Below, one piece after another: positions 25,599-38,339 of a stretch of 64,000 bases of DNA (the first letter of the stretch is position 1; the number at the start of each line of letters is the position of its first letter). The stretch lies in contig JAIUCV010000002.1 in assembly GCA_026724425.1 (NCBI GenBank), positions 3,291,001-3,355,000 on the forward strand, in the 5' to 3' direction. The notes beneath the pieces were generated by a model, which was not told where the DNA came from, made no database searches, and saw nothing but the letters and a program-made list of their open reading frames with translations. The stretch is from Erythrophleum ivorense. Its lineage: Eukaryota; Streptophyta; Magnoliopsida; Fabales; Fabaceae. The translations under genes were made by a program, and so were the position numbers.

Positions 25599-26826
25599 AT
25601 GGAATCACATGAGATGCAAAGTTATGGATTGTGTGGCACGCAAGGAAGAAAGGGAACCCTTACCCCGTACGAGAATGGGGATAGACTGATTAAACTACCT
25701 TTGGAGAGCTGTGAATCCTTAGACGTATACCAACTAGACTAACAGATAGAATGAAGAGAGTGCTGGACTAAATTGTCTTCCTTTGAGGCGAATGGTCCAC
25801 TCACAAAATCAAATTCAAAGGAAGAGTGATATTCCTACTTCTCTTCCAGAGGAAAGGGCTTGAACAGTCAGAGCAAGACAACCTTACTAATTAAATGAAG
25901 GAATCATTCTCAGCGAGCAAGAAGACTTGGCCGGAGCGAAAGAAGGGTCGAAGATATGTGGCTTTCCGCCTCAGCTCCCGTTAGCCACATCAGACGGAAG
26001 CAAACGGAGTTACAATGAAAACAAACCATGGGGACTGATTCTTAAACTTGGAAAAGTATAAGGATGGATTTGGAAAAAATCAAATTATAAAGGCTAAATT
26101 ATAAATTAAAGTAAATTATATAAACTAAAATTTTTCCTATGTCAAAACCCAATACCGTTTTGATGAATTTCTATGCCAAATAATAGATGTGTCACGAGCC
26201 TCGCCGCATGATGCATCCGACGACTACAAACTCCTTCACGGTACGATCTGCAGTAAATCCATTTAGAATCCGGCTACCACCTGATTTTGACATCCATGGC
26301 CATGCACACAATTATTTTTTAAAAATGTATGTACATGAACATTTACCTGATAAGTAACCATAAAATTGTTTGATCCAATTTTATATCTCTTATCATGGGA
26401 ATTTTGCAAACCTTTATTTGTTATAAAAGATCATAACATGTTTACTTTGAATTATGAGTATTAATATGTAAAATTAAATTACCAGATTGAACTTTGATTC
26501 TTTTATTTATTTATTTATTTTTTCTTTGCTAACCTAGGAAATTTCATTTCTCCTCATCAATATAGTTATTTTGGTATCTAATATAAACATGTTATTCAAT
26601 CGGAATTATTAGTATTATGAGCTAACATGAAAATATTAGGGCAATAGACTTCGAGTTCCAGTTCGCTGCTGTTAAGTTTTATTGTACACATTAGGATACC
26701 CATTCTATGCCATTTCAGCCTATCTACATATTATTCTAGCTTCGCCATTCACTAAGAGCTGCTTCTCTATAAGTTAACTGCTATATGCAGCAAAGATACC
26801 ACTATTTCCTCTCTCCATGTGAACTT

Positions 26827-29487
26827 CTACTTCGTTGGCAAGAAGTTCATGCAGATTGGGGGACGAATCTTAAGCAAAGCAAGAATAGATGAAGGCAGAA
26901 TCCACAACCCATCTCCACAAATCAAACCAGAAGCAACTGCAGGAATCATCAATCCAGCCTCCCTCTTGTTTAGCGAGTGCCAAATATACACAGCCAAACT
27001 ACCCACGCACATGTCTATCGCAAAGTAAGCCCCAACTAGAAATGGCACAGCCATTGCCATTGGAAGAGGAACCCATTTCCCAATATTTCTAGGGTTCAAA
27101 TCTCTCACCAAGTTGGCTGCTATGGCAAATGCAAAAAACCCATAACAGAGTTGTAAGCAATGGTGGGGTAGGGCAGAAAAGCCCTGGACACCCAGGATTG
27201 CCATGTTTCTGTATATAATGGCATATGGGGCTTTGTATTCACCACCTGGATTTCCCACATCAAAAGCCTTGTAGAAGAGGAAGAACGTGAGAGGAGCTAC
27301 AACACAACCTATTGTTGTCCCTATAGTCTGCGTTAGAAGCATTGAACGAGGTGAAGTAAAGGTGAGATGGCCAGTCTTGAAATCATGCATCAAATCAGAT
27401 GAGATGGAAACAATGGATTTAATCAGGCCACACCCCACAAGTCCAGCAACCACGCCATTCTCTTTTCCGGCCAAGGCTGCAAGCACAAACAGAGCCACTT
27501 TCCCATAGTTATAGGCCATGTTTATGTCAGTTAAGCCTGCGCCATAAGCGTTGCAGAAGCCAAGAGAGGGTGCGAGCAGGTAGGCCACCACTATGTAATA
27601 CCACTTTAACTCGGGGAACATCAATGGGATTATAATGACGGATATGATGGAGAACAATATGTATCCTGCACATGCCAACCATACAGGAATGATTTCTCTA
27701 ACGAACACTTCATTCCGTCTAAGATCATCAAGGGGCTTCCTCTGGTTATCTGATGCTGCAGTCAGAAAGAAACCAACTCACTGGTGAATGTTTATGTGAG
27801 ATTCACAGACATCATTATCCACTGTTCATATTAGATCACCTCTGGTTGGCTATGCAGAGGTCAATAACTATTAGTCCATTACGTGCACAGAAAATGTTTC
27901 TCAACATACATTACACAGCAACCAGAAAAATTATCAGAGGCCATTTACTTACCTTCTTTAAGGTTCCTCCTTTTTGTTTTGGCAAGGATATTAGTAGCAG
28001 TGAAATAAAGTATTTTGAAAAAGTTGTAAAGCCCATCGCCAAGGATCAAGGCAATGGAAATGAAAACCTGCAGCAAGTAAATAGAGAAGAAATAAGGCTT
28101 GAATCACAGGAAAATGTCATCTATAAAGTCATAAATTCCACCTCATTTTAAAACCTTATAACCATTAAGACTCTTCATACTGCTTTCTGATAAATTTTCA
28201 GGAAACCACTCTCCTTTTAGTCCCCTGATCAACGGCCACATAATACCCCATGAAAGCACAGCACCAAGAAGCAAGGATAAGTTGACAAGATGTGAACAAA
28301 TCATTCCAGCTCCAACATAAGTCATACTGAAATCAAAATAGAATCTGCAAAATCCAAACTTTTTTTTTCATTAATGGCGCTGCAAATTCTTCCATAAATA
28401 AGACTAACAATAGCAGAAGCAAGATGCAAGCACACACGAGTTATGCCAGGCTTTCAATCCAAAGGTAGGAAACTGAACAAATCCACATTGATCTCCACCT
28501 GAATAGAACCACTGAAAGAAAGCCCAAAAAAAACTCAAGGAAAAGTATTTCATGAAACCATGAACCTGCTTCCTGTGAAAGAAGTTGAGCCAGTATCAAA
28601 TCATAGACAGATTCACCATGATTAACTTGGAAACACACAAAAAAAAAGTCGCACTTGGCCATTTCATCTCTTGTAGGAGTATGGAACCCGTTGATAAGAA
28701 CTGCAGTGGCAGTTCCACTTGGATACGTTAATTTGTAGTCTATTATCAATATCTGTTAAAATAAATTGCATCAAGTTACAACCTTTGAATAACCAACTGT
28801 AATCAATTAAGTCTTGAAAAAGCTTAAGAGGTATTAGTAATAAGAAACACCTTTCTCAGAGGAACCAAAGCCAATAGCCCAACAAAGCTTGTCACAAAGA
28901 GAAAACCAGTCATCCAACCAATCCCAGGTTCCTTGGTGCTCCCAGGAATATTCCCTTCGGTTTCAACCCCTACTTGCTCATACGTCTTCCTATCCAAACC
29001 CAAGAGATAAGACCCAAATCCACCTACAATTGCACGAGTAAAGTTCAGAACATTACTGATATAAGGGGAAGAGTTCAATTTAGACATTAAACATCAGAAA
29101 AATGAAAGAAAATCCCCCACCTCCTACCGCAATGCTATAGCATGCCACTGCACAAGTCTGAATGATGGTATTCTCCTGTCTAGTGAAAGGTGTTGAAACA
29201 ATCTTGGCCTTTTCAAGCAGTTTAGTCCAAGTTTGGATGAAGACAAAGCCAAGAAGAGCAGCTGAGACATTGAGATTGGGGACTAGCCCAGTTGTGAGAT
29301 TCAGCTTCATCACAATCACACTGTAAATGATTCCAATAACTATGCTAGCTACTAGTCCTCGAATTGTGATCTGTCGTGTCCATGGTGCTATTCTACTGAC
29401 ATCCTCTGGCACAACTCGAACCTCTTCCATTTCTTCTGTCTCCAAATTCTCAATCTCTCTGTGTTCTTCATTGTTCAGAGTTCCCAT
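26827..29487 (-). CDS. YSL3: Metal-nicotianamine transporter, YSL family (YSL3-like)
   Basis: This is an oligopeptide-transporter-family protein that moves iron, zinc and copper complexed to nicotianamine across the plasma membrane, serving long-distance metal supply and loading of reproductive tissue. Seven exons join in phase: 29121-29487, 28851-29023, 28655-28752, 28438-28572, 28155-28344, 27953-28067 and 26827-27755, giving about 668 aa, normal for YSL proteins. Hallmarks are the acidic cytosolic N-terminus, IVMKLNLTTGLVPNLNVSAA, ENTIIQTCAVACYSIAVGGG, KEPGIGWMTGFL, TYPSGTATAVLINGFHTP, SMTYVGAGMICSHLVN and the C-terminal GLICGDGLWILPSS followed by RPPICMNFLPTK. Many hydrophobic segments (about 14 expected) run along the chain. 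An in-frame Met 13 codons upstream (29526) is an alternative start; I prefer 29487 because family members usually begin close to an acidic stretch. All splice sites are GT-AG and no break was found. Confidence 0.95.
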
Positions 29488-29529
29488 TGGACTCACCAAA
29501 AAGTCTACTCTGAGTGAATCAATCATAAC

Positions 29530-32309
29530 ATCAGAGAAAAGAAAATGAGGGAAAGTGATATAATTAAAAGGGAAAAAATTAATAAATAATGGGCAGAACT
29601 CTCTAATCCTTCACTTCAAGATTCTCTATTTAAACACTAGCCAACTATAAAAACATATAATTCCTAATCATATGATAACAAGGTAATGAGAAATACCATA
29701 AGTATAGATGTATCTTAGATTGAATAACATAAATTAAAAAGACATTTGTAGGGCTGTATGACAGAAAAGCAGAACAAAAGGTATTAGCATCCGATCCAAT
29801 AAGGAAAAAGTTCAGGAAAAAAAATCGCTGCATGATTAGTGATTAAATATAAAACCCACATAGTTTACCCCAATTTCCTTTTCGCTGACAGTAGATGGAA
29901 GCTTTTTGAGAAGCACCTAGGCTTCAATTGTTGCTTAGGAAGAATTCTCCACCGTGTGGGAAAACGGAATAAACTGAATTCATCAACTTCTCCAATTTAA
30001 GTATCTAAAACCTGCAAATGCCATGAAAACCTGCAAAACAAACAGGTGGGTTCTGGTCTGATAGCAGGTTTACAGGGCAAGACCGCCAGATGAACTGAAC
30101 CTTGAAATTTGATCAAACGGAGCGGTTTAAAGAGAAAACAGAGGCGTGAGAATCCCAAAACCCCACAAATGGGTCTCAGAAATCAAATCAGGAATCAACT
30201 GAAAGCAAGACGGAACTGACAAGATTCGTGGCAAATTCTGACATTTGTATCAACCATTGCAACAAATGCAAACCAAATGAACCAAAGAATGAGGAAGGCC
30301 ATCTCTGCAAGTACTACAATGTGGTAGTACTACCCAAAAAAAAAAAAAAAAGACCATGCTTTTGTACTACACTCATACACTGAACAACTTTCCAACAAAA
30401 GCCCCACAACTTTTAAAACATGTTCGGTTACAATTAAAAATACATAATCAAATTCCTTTTTGTTGACTCAGAAAAATAGAGGTAGAGGGAGAGGGGAATG
30501 CAGAGGTGGGCACTGTTGGAATATGAAGTAGTTGGAAATAAAGGCCTCTTGGTCCTCTTCCCTTCAATTTTGTTCTCTTTGGCTTTTGCAAAGGCGTGGG
30601 GCCTAAACATGGCGCATCAAATATGAAAGTACAAAAAGAGTGGTCGCAGAGACCCTTGAAAGGTTAACTACCATAAATCGCGTAGGACACCCAAGAGAAT
30701 GCAAGATAAGGAAGGAAATGGACGTGAAGCAGATCCGCGATTCCTTTCTCTTTTATTAATCCATAATTTCTTTTTTTTTTAATCTTGATATTTTATTTTA
30801 TTTTAAAAGAAGTAATATTTAAAATGAAGAAATTTAAAAAAAAATAATTAGAATAATTAGAATTAACAGATATATATATATATATAAACACACATATAAA
30901 AGAAAAGTTTCTGCATCCGTGTTGTGCTTAGATTTCAAACCAAGGGTCAATTCATATTTTTACGCTAAATCGACATGTGCATCAATATTTAATATATAAA
31001 ATTAGCAAATATAAAAATAAAAAATAATAATTGAAATAAATAACAATTTTTTTTGTATTTTTACATAAAAAAATAAAAAATAAATATTATTAAATAATAA
31101 TAATAACATAATAAATATTTTAAAAAAATTACTTCTACTCTTCTGCCTCTCTCTCTTTCTCTAATGCTACCAGACGGCCTAGGGATCCTGTATTTGATCA
31201 CCATCCATTAAGTTCGTGGATTTGATTATGCACCCGATGGATTTCTCCTTCTTAATAAAGATTATAGCAGAATTGGATAAACTTTACGAAAAGTAATGAT
31301 GTGAACTTATTGATTTTTAATGGGAAGAAGCAAAATGGTGTATACGAGGCATGATGGTGAGTATTTATTTATCATATGGATCCTTTAAGGCAAGAACGAC
31401 GTTAGATGACGCCATCAGATTCTTTTGCCATTATGTCTTACTGTTTAGAGGGAATGCCAACACATTGTGACGGCTGATTATTGTGATTTCTTGTGAGCTT
31501 TTTTGAAGAATTAACGCCCCGTTTGGTTAAAATATAAAAATAAAAATAAAAAATTCCATCAATCAGTTTCGTTTAGTAATAGAAAAATAGATAAAAAGAA
31601 AAAGCTGACTGCTATCACACTTTGTTGTGATCGTATAATTTTTATAATATTTTAATTTTTGATTTAATAAAAATTATATTCAGATATTTAATTTATTAAA
31701 GTAACAACTATAATAATGTGAATAAAAATATGTTATATTACATATTACATTCTTGATTTCTGTAAAAATATTTTTTTAAGAAAATTAGATCTTTAACTAT
31801 TTTTTTATTATCTAATTTTAAACAATTCATAATTTGATAAATATTTCCATCATCAAATTAGTTTAATAATTTTAATTAATTATAAAAATAACAATATTTA
31901 ATATTAAAAATAATAAATTACATAAAATAATAATTAAAAAATTAATTAATATTCAATCAGAATTGTCTGATCAAAATTTTCACTAAATATCAGTAAGTGA
32001 ATGTGACGATATACTGTGAATTATATATATACATATATAATATTATATACATTATATATTTATTATATCAAATATTATATTACTTTTAAAAATATAAAAA
32101 TATAAAAATTTTAGTATAAAAATAACTAATAATTATTATATTTAACAAAATAATAAAAGATTATTTAATATTAAAATTAATAAATTATATATCTAAATAA
32201 ATACTAAAAATTAACCCCAAAAAAATTACCAATTGAAAATCAATGGATAGGTGTCCGATCAACACCAATTGCCAATCCCTTGACTCGTAGCATTCCCCCC
32301 CCCCCCCCC

Positions 32310-32355
<46 letters not shown>

Positions 32356-34480
32356 ATGTCAATATATATAATATCATAATATATACTTTAGATATTTATT
32401 ATATTTAAAATTTTAATATGTATCAAAATGATAAATATAAAATTTTAAAGTAAATAATTATTTTTATTATATATAATAATATTATATATATATATATAAT
32501 GAAAATAATTATTTAATTTATTATAATATATAAAAATAATACTATATATATTAAAATATATTTATAAAATTATAATATATACAATATAATATAATTATAA
32601 TTATAATATATTTATTATATTTATATCAACTACGAGGATATTTTGGTCTTTTTCTTTTACTATTTTCTATTTTATTCCTATTTCATCCAACCAAACACTC
32701 AAATACAAATATAATCCATTTCCTTTTCCACTCATACTAAACATAAATTTTTTTATTACATTCTATTCATCATTTCCTTTACATTTCTATCACTAAAATT
32801 TCTATGTACCAAATGAAGTCTAAATTTTTTTATAGTTCCATTATCTTAAAGTTTATTTTATAATAATAAAAAATTATTTAATAAAAATTTAAAAAATCAA
32901 ACAATAAAATATTTAACTTCATAAAAAATCAAACTCTTTATGAACCAATTTATTATCTTTGTGGTCTTTTTCTCTTCACAATTTAATTCTTCTTATTAAA
33001 ATAAATATAGAGGTTCATTAGGAGATGGCAAATGGCGATTGGCTAGCTTGATAGTGATAAATTGATGTTATTGCCACCCCAAAACAAGTGTTCCATGATC
33101 ACATTGGGTATCCATTGTTATTTTAGTATTGGTAAAATTGATTATGCATGCCAATAATTAAAATAGGTGACTATTTAGTGTTATTATGTATATTCTCATA
33201 TAAAGTTATGATGAACATTGATAGCTTCTTTTCCTCCAATGTCTTCAACATTAATGGTGGCACAGTATTAGCTGAGTGCTAACCAGAAAAATTTGAACTT
33301 GTAGAAAAGCTTATGCCTTTATACTACAAAATATATGGTTAATATTTGAGGAGAAAGAAGACATATGAATTTTTCTTTTGTGGTTAATCTTCACTACAAA
33401 GTATGCATTTCTAAAGTCACATTGCCTTGAAAGATATAAAACCCAAAGAAAGGGGACATATAATTTGGTAGGTGCAATCGCAAAAGGCTACTAATTAAGC
33501 TTCTTTTACATTAGCAGTGGTTTTAGACACACAAATTATTATGAATTTATTGCATATTATACATGGTAGGGCTTTCATCCATTTATCATCTCTATACATA
33601 TATACACATACATTAAATTGAGCATAGATGATTCGTACTGTGTGTGTTGTAGTCTCCATATTGGCTCACTGAGATTGACATAATAGGAAGAACAATTTAT
33701 TATAAAAAAAAATAAGGCAAAAAGTATTGTTGCTAAAGGTATTATTTTTGCCAAATTTGGATTAGGTTTGAATTTAGATTAAATCAATCGAATTCAATTA
33801 AAAAAATTTGCCTAAGTTCTGATTGAATGAATCTAAACTCAAGGTAACATAATTTTTTTTTGTAGATTTTGCATCAATTTAAACAATTAACTAACTATAG
33901 ATTAAGTATTTTTGTTTGCATAAATGTATTTTAAACAATTAATTAAATGTAAAATTAATCTAATATAAGAAAAAATAAATAAAATGATATATAATAATCA
34001 ACAAAAAAATTTTAAAATATTTGACAGTAAATTACATTAATATTAAAAAAATTATAACAAATAACTTTTAGTACCATAACAAGACTTTTTCATTTTATGT
34101 CATGGTTGTTGTTGTCTCATTTTTTCTGATTGTTGTTGCTCCTGTACCATAGGTAGAGAATTTAAATTTAAGCATGAGGGATCAGCCAGAAGAATCAACT
34201 TATGAGGCATTACAAATCCTAGTTATGATAATTCTCCAAGCTAAAAAGAGTTACTAACATATGCGACATTAAGTGTAGATGTATCGAATAAAAACTTTGC
34301 AAATAATCCTAAATTGCCAAGCTATTGCTTAGGTCTTCCAAAATGAGATATGGACGATGACGGCAACTAATATGAAGAATTGGATCCTCCAAAGTTAACA
34401 AATTGGCTAGGCAAGATAAAAGAAAATGGGATGGCCATGCCAACATCTTAATGTATTGGTGTTGGAATATATGAATATAA
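29530..34480. other. Gene-free intergenic region
   Basis: 29.5-30.7 kb keeps a moderate base composition and probably includes the YSL 5' UTR and promoter; no TATA box could be chosen with confidence. From 30.8 kb onward it is extremely AT-rich. 31.5-32.83 kb begins with gccccgtttggtta and ends near ccaaccaaacactc, a pattern of degraded hAT/MITE-type insertions. No coding sequence is seen. Confidence 0.45.
32295..32350. repeat. Compound microsatellite C-run / (CA)n / (TA)n
   Basis: A run of about 16 C is followed directly by (ca) and (ta) dinucleotide repeats. It is likely length-polymorphic and assembly-error prone. Confidence 0.9.
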
Positions 34481-34485
34481 ACTGG

Positions 34486-37400
34486 TCATGCTAATGCTAA
34501 TATCCTACTACACTGATTCCTTATTTTGTTACCTCTCCCCTTCAACTGTGGGGTGTGTAAGCATATAAATGACACTAAAGCAATCAAAGTTGTTAGAGAA
34601 ATCAAATAGTACTCTAAAATCATGCTATGCACACCTTGTGGTTGATATGGGTGCCAAACAATTTGTAAACAACATGAATGAAATAATAAGATAATAAAAA
34701 ATGTTAAAGTAATGATATCCATATAAAAAAAAGAAAATACCGACAACTCACCTTGTTATCTCCCATCATATTTAGTAAAGTCCAGTATTTATTCAAGGCT
34801 TGCATACTTGAATGAGGAGGTCATCTAATATTCTTCCATCTGTCTTGATTTTTAATCATATTAGAATAAATATATAAAGCAATCTTGGAATGCAATTGCA
34901 TACAGAGTTTAATTATGATTTATACTCGAAACCCAAAAATGAAAATAGAGGATACTACTCTTTGCGAGAATCAGAGGTCAATAGTCTCTCTGGTGCGAGC
35001 ATAAGGACTCAACCCCATGCCCGAAAGTACAATAGTATCAATCAATCACTTATCTCTTTTTTGTCCTTATATATTGCATTTCAAAACTTCTAATATAAGT
35101 AGGTTAAAACTATTAAACCCTTCTTAAAGTTGTTAGCTTGCTCAAAGTTTACTGGCAATGGGAGATATATCAAATATATCTTATGGATAGACTTATTTAG
35201 CAATAGGAACAAAAACCCTTAATCAACATAAGTATATAGGTTCATGCAAATCAATACATAGCTTTCTCATTGGCATCATCTGGCAAGTAAATAAAGTTTT
35301 CAGCTAATAATACAATGATCAGTCGCTGCTCATTAATCTTTTTAGTCGATAGTCGAATCCTAATAAGCTACTTACATATATTTGCCCGAAGCCAATTTGT
35401 CCCTCTAAAAATAGGGTCTTTATCACATGATAAACATAATTGTACAATAACATCCTTAAGCTTGATCATGCACTTACCCCAAATGGTGTGGAACGTGTGT
35501 GTCTCTTAACGTCACTGCTCTACAAGCGTACTAATAAGTGATAGATCATACTCAAAGTGGTCGAGTCAAGCTACATTATAAATACTAACCTACTACAAAT
35601 AATCTACAATGGCAAGAGGTAGATCACTTAAACGATTCTCGTATTGGACACATCATGGGTAGAGAACCTGATCTTCTTGTAAACATATATAAACTACATA
35701 CTACCTATTAGTTAACTTGGAAAATCGTTAGTGTAACATAATCAAACAATTAACAACAGTCATCAAATTATCTCACTTGCCCATTCCAAATGATCTCGAA
35801 TATATACAATATTTAAAAATATACTAGTAAGTCATCTTTAGAACCTAGATACACAACATGTTGTGGAGTGGCAATGATGTTGATGTACTTGTAAAAATTA
35901 ATACACATATACAAGTTTAATAAAGTTTATGGGATAATACATAGATGCTACAAACTTTGCCATCTAATATATATATACTAATTGAATGACTTTTTCTTTA
36001 TACATGCAGAACTAATCTAATATAATACAAGTTCATTAATATATTATTTTTTAATTACGTATTTTACTTTTATACATTGGTTTATATAATTAACAAATTT
36101 TGTTCTTCTACTAGCAAATAACCCAATTATTTCATATTTGTCGACATAACTCGCATTAGATAGGTTATCTTGAATCCTTAAAATCTATCTCATTTTAAAA
36201 ATCATGAGGCTTATAGTCAACCTCTCTCATAGAGCATCGATAGATTAGGAACTAATTTTGGACTATCAACATTTAGCCAATATTTTTGTCTTCCAATTAG
36301 TTAGAAAATATTATTATAAGCATTACACATGGTGTCCGAGCAGAAAAAAGGATCTACAAGTTGAAATGGGTCTAAGGAAATGGTTGTGCGGGCTATAAGG
36401 ATATGCTAATATGGGTACTTTTCTGCTTGAAATTCATTACAATGGCACGTATGCTTAATCAAGTTAATTTTACAGTATCAACTATATTGGCGATTTATCT
36501 AATCATATGGCTCCACCACTTCCAACAATGTAATATTTCTATTAAATGCCCACATAGTACATGTAAGGGTAGATTGCATATTTTTTGCAATCTTTTTTCA
36601 TAAGGCTTTAAGAATGGATTAGGCCTGCAATTATTTGAGCATTGACTTTTTGGCATGTTTTATGAAGTATCGGTTCATCCTGTATTATGTTGCCTTAATT
36701 ATGCCTAATATCAGCAAAAACTAAGACCTTTGAAGACACCATTCATGTACTTAGTCAGGTTTGTTGTCATGTGCTTGTAGCGATGACTTTTCACATCATA
36801 CGTCTGAGTCTATTGTTCCTTCGAGATATCTGCAAGGCACTTAGCTACTTCCTCATGTATGATTGTTAACTTAGCTAATTTTTCATTAATGTACTAATGC
36901 TCATATGTATAATCAGTTTAACATAATCACTGGTGTTACAATTAGTATTAAAACAATGCCAATATATATGGTTATTTAGAGATGAAAAAAATATTAATAT
37001 TTTTAACTTCTATTTTAGATTTGATGACCTAAACTAGTGTTACAATTAGTATTAAAACAATGCCAATATATATGGTTATTTATAGATGAAAAAAATACTA
37101 ATGTTTTTAACTTCTATTTTAGATTCGATGACCTAAAGTAAATGTGTAAGTTGCTGGTCATATGATAATGACAAAATATATGATGACTATATAGTGGTTA
37201 TCAACTTATTTGGGGATTAGCAATAGTTACTAGAATTGATAAATGTTTATCGAATATCAAACAAATCCCATATCTTCCAAATATTACTTGTTTATGTAAG
37301 TCGAAAAAGAACCATATCTATCTTGCTTATACTTGTTCTTCTATTACTACAAATACAATGGACACAATCTATCAATCGTCATCTTATTTTATTACCATCA

Positions 37401-37707
37401 ATCAGGTCTCTTTGTATTGTTGTAAAGAAATGTCCTATCAATTTGGATCATCAACTTTGGGACAATTGTTTAACTTCAAAGGCATCTACTGGATCATTGC
37501 TATTGACATTATCACCACATTTTTAAATTCATCATTATTGTTGTCCTCATCATCATTCTCATTATCATTATAATCAGGGTCAGGTTCAGCATCATATTCA
37601 TTTTTATTTTCAAAATCCTTTAAAGCATTATCTATTAAGCCATTTAGAGAAAAAGATTCAATAAAGCAAAGTATTAGGCAGGAGAAACTTGGTTGCAAAG
37701 TAGACAT
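34486..37707 (-). pseudogene. Decayed Mutator-like transposase fused to a plant mobile domain
   Basis: On the minus strand, fragments of one long transposon protein follow in N-to-C order but in different frames with many stops. They are: an acidic N-terminal region near 37486-37707 (Asp/Glu/Asn-rich); a MULE signature HRYKHMTTNLTKYMNGVFK near 36726-36785 (family form GHMTTN..MN..LKG); a SWIM-type zinc-finger piece HTCHCNEFQAEKYP near 36405-36450; then plant-mobile-domain pieces, ETHTFHTIWGKCMIKLKDV near 35430-35500 and VWHPYQPQGVHSM near 34620-34660. MULE transposases fused to PMD are known in plants. The copy is dead. A 104-bp internal tandem duplication lies within it. Terminal repeats were not found. 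Confidence 0.7.
36933..37140. repeat. 104-bp tandem duplication
   Basis: Two adjacent 104-bp copies starting gtgttacaattagtatta (36933 and 37037) differ at only about five positions. They lie inside the decayed transposase and add to its disruption. The high similarity compared with the surrounding decay implies a recent event. Confidence 0.9.
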
Positions 37708-38049
37708 GATTGATATAATGTAATATTATTTAGCAAAAGATGGCAATTGATAAAATAGGTCAAACATTTGCAAGGTATGAAGAGAAAAGTGAAACTTGTT
37801 CATTGATGTTCACATAAGTTGGCTCAATATCCATGCTCACATGTGGGTCAACGATTGAGGTGTTCACATATAACTCAACTACATTCAATTAGGATAAAAA
37901 ATTTAAGTGAGCTTGCCATATCCTCTATATATCAAAATCATTTTCTAAAAGAATGGTTTAGTACTATATAAGATTTAGTGACACTAAGAGTCCATATATC
38001 AAATGAAAGACAACTTGACTAAGAAGAAATCATAACTTTTGACTAACTA

Positions 38050-38235
38050 CATCTTTCAATGTTGCTAAAGTGATTAATACATGCTTGTTTCGTCTTAAGC
38101 AAGGTCTCGGGTTCGAGTCTTGTGTATGGAAAAAATCTCCGCTGGGAAAGTTAGCCCCACCGTGATGTGGATGTTCCTGGCTCAAACAAGATTGCCTCCA
38201 AAGAAGGATACATGTGGTTTAACTAAAAAAAAGTG
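38050..38235 (+). mobile_element. tRNA-derived SINE
   Basis: A tRNA-like head has a weak box A (gttgctaaagtga, about 38058) and a clear box B gggttcgagtc (about 38108-38118). It is followed by a GC-richer body (ctccgctgggaaagttag) and ends in an A-rich tail (aactaaaaaaaag near 38222-38233). This layout is that of a Pol III SINE. Target duplications were not resolved. Confidence 0.6.
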
Positions 38236-38339
38236 ATGTCGGTATTAATTGTTATAAATTTTAATATTGCACACTGAAATCTTGTGCTTGAACGCTTTTA
38301 AAAATTATTTCATTTATATAAATGTAAACAAGCTTATTT

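Larger units (their letters stand above)
24288..26125. mobile_element. Non-autonomous DNA transposon with long terminal inverted repeats (MULE-like)
   Basis: The two ends are inverted copies of each other over about 150 bp. The left arm (24288-24435) contains aagaatcagtccctgccgtt and gcagctgaggt. The right arm (25968-26125), reversed, contains aagaatcagtccccatggtt and gggagctgaggc. Similarity extends outward to a shared aaattactttaat-like end. Long inverted repeats of this kind characterise Mutator-like elements. The 1.5-kb interior has no transposase frame. It holds a CT-rich region, a minus-strand TATA/poly(A) pair and an unassigned open frame at 25353-25598. A 9-bp target duplication could not be fixed because the outermost bases have drifted. 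Confidence 0.65.

Noticed and set aside
36933..37140. CRISPR-like or satellite array
   Set aside because: Only two copies of a 104-bp unit without spacers; a simple tandem duplication.
38108..38118. Possible tRNA gene because of a good box B
   Set aside because: No acceptor stem or cloverleaf can be formed around it; the body and A-rich tail fit a SINE.
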